From Glebionis coronaria (lineage: Eukaryota > Streptophyta > Magnoliopsida > Asterales > Asteraceae): DNA of 64,000 bases. The stretch's first letter is position 1. Each line of letters starts with the position of its first letter. The notes under the pieces were generated by a model. It saw only the letters and a list, made by a program, of their open reading frames with translations. It did no database searches and was not told the DNA's origin. Shown here piece by piece: positions 61,360-64,000 of this stretch. The stretch lies in the NCBI GenBank assembly GCA_025667525.1, contig CM046877.1:27618737-27682736 (forward strand), read 5' to 3'. The position numbers were made by a program, and so were the translations under genes.

Positions 61360-62852
61360 ACGGAGTCATGTATCACATGTTATGACCATTTTATTGCAAC
61401 CCACGTTTTCAGATAATTTCAATATAAATTTGTTTTTGTATGTTAGCGATTGTGTTTGGTAATCTATTTCTTGATAGCTCTCAATATTAATAGAATAAAA
61501 CATAGAATCAAATATTTCAGAGTCATATAATACATAAGCAAGTTGATCCTACATGAAATGTCAAAAAATACTTGTCCTTCTTTTGCATATTATTCACCTA
61601 TGTAGGCTTCCAAAGGTTAAACAATATCATTTTTAGGTCAAATAACATGACGTTTTGTTAGAGCACACTCTTGATAGCTCTCAATTTTAATAGAATAAAA
61701 CTTGGAATCAAATATTTCAGAGTCATATAATACATAAGCAAGTTGATCCTACATGAAATGTCAAAAAATACTTGTCCTTCTTTTGCATATTATTCACCTA
61801 TGTAGGCTTCCCAAGGTTAAACAATATCATTTTTAGGTCAAATAACATGACGTTTTGTTAGAGAACACTCTTGATAGCTCTTAATTTTAATAGAATAAAA
61901 CTTGGAATCAAATATTTCAGAGTCATATAATACATAAGCAAGTTGATCCTACATGAAATGTCAAAAAATACTTGTCCTTCTTTTGCATATTATTCACCTA
62001 TGTAGGCTTCCCAAGGTTAAACAATATCATTTTTAGGTCAAATAACATGACGTTTTGTTAGAGCACACTTTTGATAGCTCTCAATTTTAATAGAATAAAA
62101 CTTGGAATCAAATATTTCAGAGTCATATAATACATAAGCAAGTTGATCCTACATGAAATGTCAAAAAATACTTGTCCTTCTTTTGCATATTATTCACCTA
62201 TGTAGGCTTCCCAAGGTTAAACAATATCATTTTTAGGTCAAATAACATGACGTTTTGTTAGAGCACACTCTTGATAGCTCTCAATTTTAATAGAATAAAA
62301 CTTGGAATCAAATATTTCAGAGTCATATAATACATAAGCAAGTTGATCCTAAATGAAATGTCAAAAAATACTTGTCCTTCTTTTGCATATTATTCACCTA
62401 TGTAGGCTTTCCAAGGTTAAAAAATATCATTTTTAGGTCAAATAACATGACGTTTTGTTAGAGAACACTCATGCCTTGACCTTTATACTATAATGTGCCA
62501 TCGAGATGCTCTTTGTCTACTACATTCACAACTACCTCAAATACTAGCTGACCAACTTTTACACCAATAAAACACAACCAAAACTAAATAGAGCAAACAT
62601 ATAGATGTGTTTTATCCATCAAGTATCCGGGCAAATACATTATGCCCGGATTCTATGTGGTCTATATGGACTGGAAATAATTTTAGAGGTTTTTTCTTAG
62701 GTTTGGATGATTTGAGCCGGTTACGGCATTTTTAGCTGTTCTTGGTAGGTTTTTATCAGTTTTTGATCGGGTTTAGTCGCTTTTGACCAATGCTTGTCTG
62801 GATAAAAGTACTCCTTTTTTCAAGCATCCATTTTCTTAGTTGTGGTCTTGAA
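61360..62852. repeat. Satellite monomer 48, n=5 (1493 bp)
   Basis: Five units. Its first unit resembles monomers 40-44 (AAAACATAGAATC). The last three, and apparently the junction into them, repeat the unit series of monomer 47, followed by the same tail. Confidence 0.92.
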
Positions 62853-64000
62853 ACGGAGTCATGTATCACATGTTATGACCATTTTATTGCAACCCACGTT
62901 TTCAGATAATTTCAATATAAATTTGTTTTTGTATGTTAGAGATTGTGTTTGGTAATCTATTTCTTGATAGCTCTCAATATTAACATAATAAAACATGGAA
63001 TCAAATATTTCAGAGTCATATAATACATAAGCAAGTTGATCCTACATGAAATGTCAAAAAATACTTGTCCTTCTTTTGCATATTATTCACCTATGTAGGC
63101 TTCCCAAGGTTAAACAATATCATTTTTAGGTCAAATAACATGACGTTTTGTTAGAGAACACTCTTGATAGCTCTTAATTTTAATAGAATAAAACTTGGAA
63201 TCAAATATTTCAGAGTCATATAATACATAAGCAAGTTGATCCTACATGAAATGTCAAAAAATACTTGTCCTTCTTTTGCATATTATTCACCTATGTAGGC
63301 TTCCCAAGGTTAAACAATATCATTTTTAGGTCAAATAACATGACGTTTTGTTAGAGCACACTTTTGATAGCTCTCAATTTTAATAGAATAAAACTTGGAA
63401 TCAAATATTTCAGAGTCATATAATACATAAGCAAGTTGATCCTACATGAAATGTCAAAAAATACTTGTCCTTCTTTTGCATATTATTCACCTATGTAGGC
63501 TTCCCAAGGTTAAACAATATCATTTTTAGGTCAAATAACATGACGTTTTGTTAGAGCACACTCTTGATAGCTCTCAATTTTAATAGAATAAAACTTGGAA
63601 TCAAATATTTCAGAGTCATATAATACATAAGCAAGTTGATCCTAAATGAAATGTCAAAAAATACTTGTCCTTCTTTTGCATATTATTCACCTATGTAGGC
63701 TTTCCAAGGTTAAAAAATATCATTTTTAGGTCAAATAACATGACGTTTTGTTAGAGAACACTCATGCCTTGACCTTTATACTATAATGTGCCATCGAGAT
63801 GCTCTTTGTCTACTACATTCACAACTACCTCAAATACTAGCTGACCAACTTTTACACCAATAAAACACAACCAAAACTAAATAGAGCAAACATATAGATG
63901 TGTTTTATCCATCAAGTATCCGGGCAAATACATTATGCCCGGATTCTATGTGGTCTATATGGACTGGAAATAATTTTAGAGGTTTTTTCTTAGGTTTGGA
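62853..64000. repeat. Satellite monomer 49, n=4, cut by the window end
   Basis: Four units, closely matching monomer 47 (ATTAACATAAT, CAAGTATCCGGGC) at an offset of 2786 bp. It is truncated in the backbone after TTAGGTTTGGA by the end of the window, not by biology. Confidence 0.92.

Larger units (their letters stand above)
18092..64000. repeat. Complex satellite array, right part (monomers 8-49)
   Basis: The same satellite continues without interruption to the window end. It starts with the last 68 bp of the split monomer (after the CTTTT target duplication) and then 41 more monomers. Lengths follow 493 + 200n bp with n from 1 to 13. No other mobile element, gene or foreign sequence was seen in these 46 kb. 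The array extends beyond the window on the right and, judging from the repeat at base 1, on the left as well. Confidence 0.97.

Noticed and set aside
1..64000. CRISPR array
   Set aside because: The repeat period is 200-900 bp with no unique spacers, and the sequence is plant-like.
1..64000. Ribosomal DNA intergenic spacer, which also has nested subrepeats
   Set aside because: No 18S, 5.8S, 25S or 5S sequence appears in 52 kb of array, and the monomer lacks an obvious Pol I promoter-like core.

Overview
This window is plant nuclear DNA made almost entirely of one complex tandem satellite, interrupted once by a full-length Ty1/copia LTR retrotransposon. I see no host single-copy gene, rRNA, tRNA or CRISPR array. 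The plant assignment rests on the plant-type copia element: tRNA-iMet primer site, TG...CA LTRs with a 5-bp target duplication, and a D-x35-E integrase placed before the RT. The Gag and Pol wording resembles copia families I know from daisy-family (Asteraceae) genomes such as Tanacetum. That family-level guess is from memory and was not tested by a search.

Satellite (1-6479 and 18092-64000): I count 49 head-to-tail monomers. Each is a backbone of about 493 bp carrying an internal 200-bp unit in n tandem copies, so lengths follow 493 + 200n: 693, 893, 1093, 1293, 1493, 2093 and 3093 bp, each within a few bases. By hand count n runs from 1 to 13, about 142 units in all. The left and middle parts (up to about 29.5 kb) hold almost only n=1-2 monomers. 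To the right come blocks with n=4, 5, 8 and 13, mixed with n=1-3 blocks. Private variants shared by distant monomers reveal duplications at offsets of about 1.5, 2.0, 2.8, 3.4, 8.9 and 20.3 kb. Each monomer has one 11-bp-arm inverted repeat (AGAATCCGGGC / GCCCGGATTCT).

Retrotransposon (6480-18091, 11,612 bp, coding on the minus strand): 364-bp LTRs differ at only 3 sites and are flanked by CTTTT target duplications. Removing the element and one CTTTT restores a perfect 893-bp satellite monomer. Reading in the sense direction (right to left) it has the 5' LTR with a TATA box, an iMet primer site, a 780-nt leader with an array of GATCGGAAT motifs, a 1385-codon ORF (Gag, zinc knuckle, very long coiled-coil spacer), protease, integrase, reverse transcriptase and RNase H. 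A 2.4-kb 3' non-coding region follows, with several polypurine-tract-like copies, then the PPT and the 3' LTR. Pol is broken by nonsense codons at 12399-12401 and 11898-11900 and by a 1-nt frameshift near 9417. Another stop (12780-12782) separates Gag from Pol and lies inside a candidate 87-nt in-frame GT-AG intron. The copy looks recently inserted but cannot make an intact Pol.

The points most worth following are the satellite with a nested, independently expanding 200-bp unit and the candidate splice/stop switch at the Gag-Pol border.
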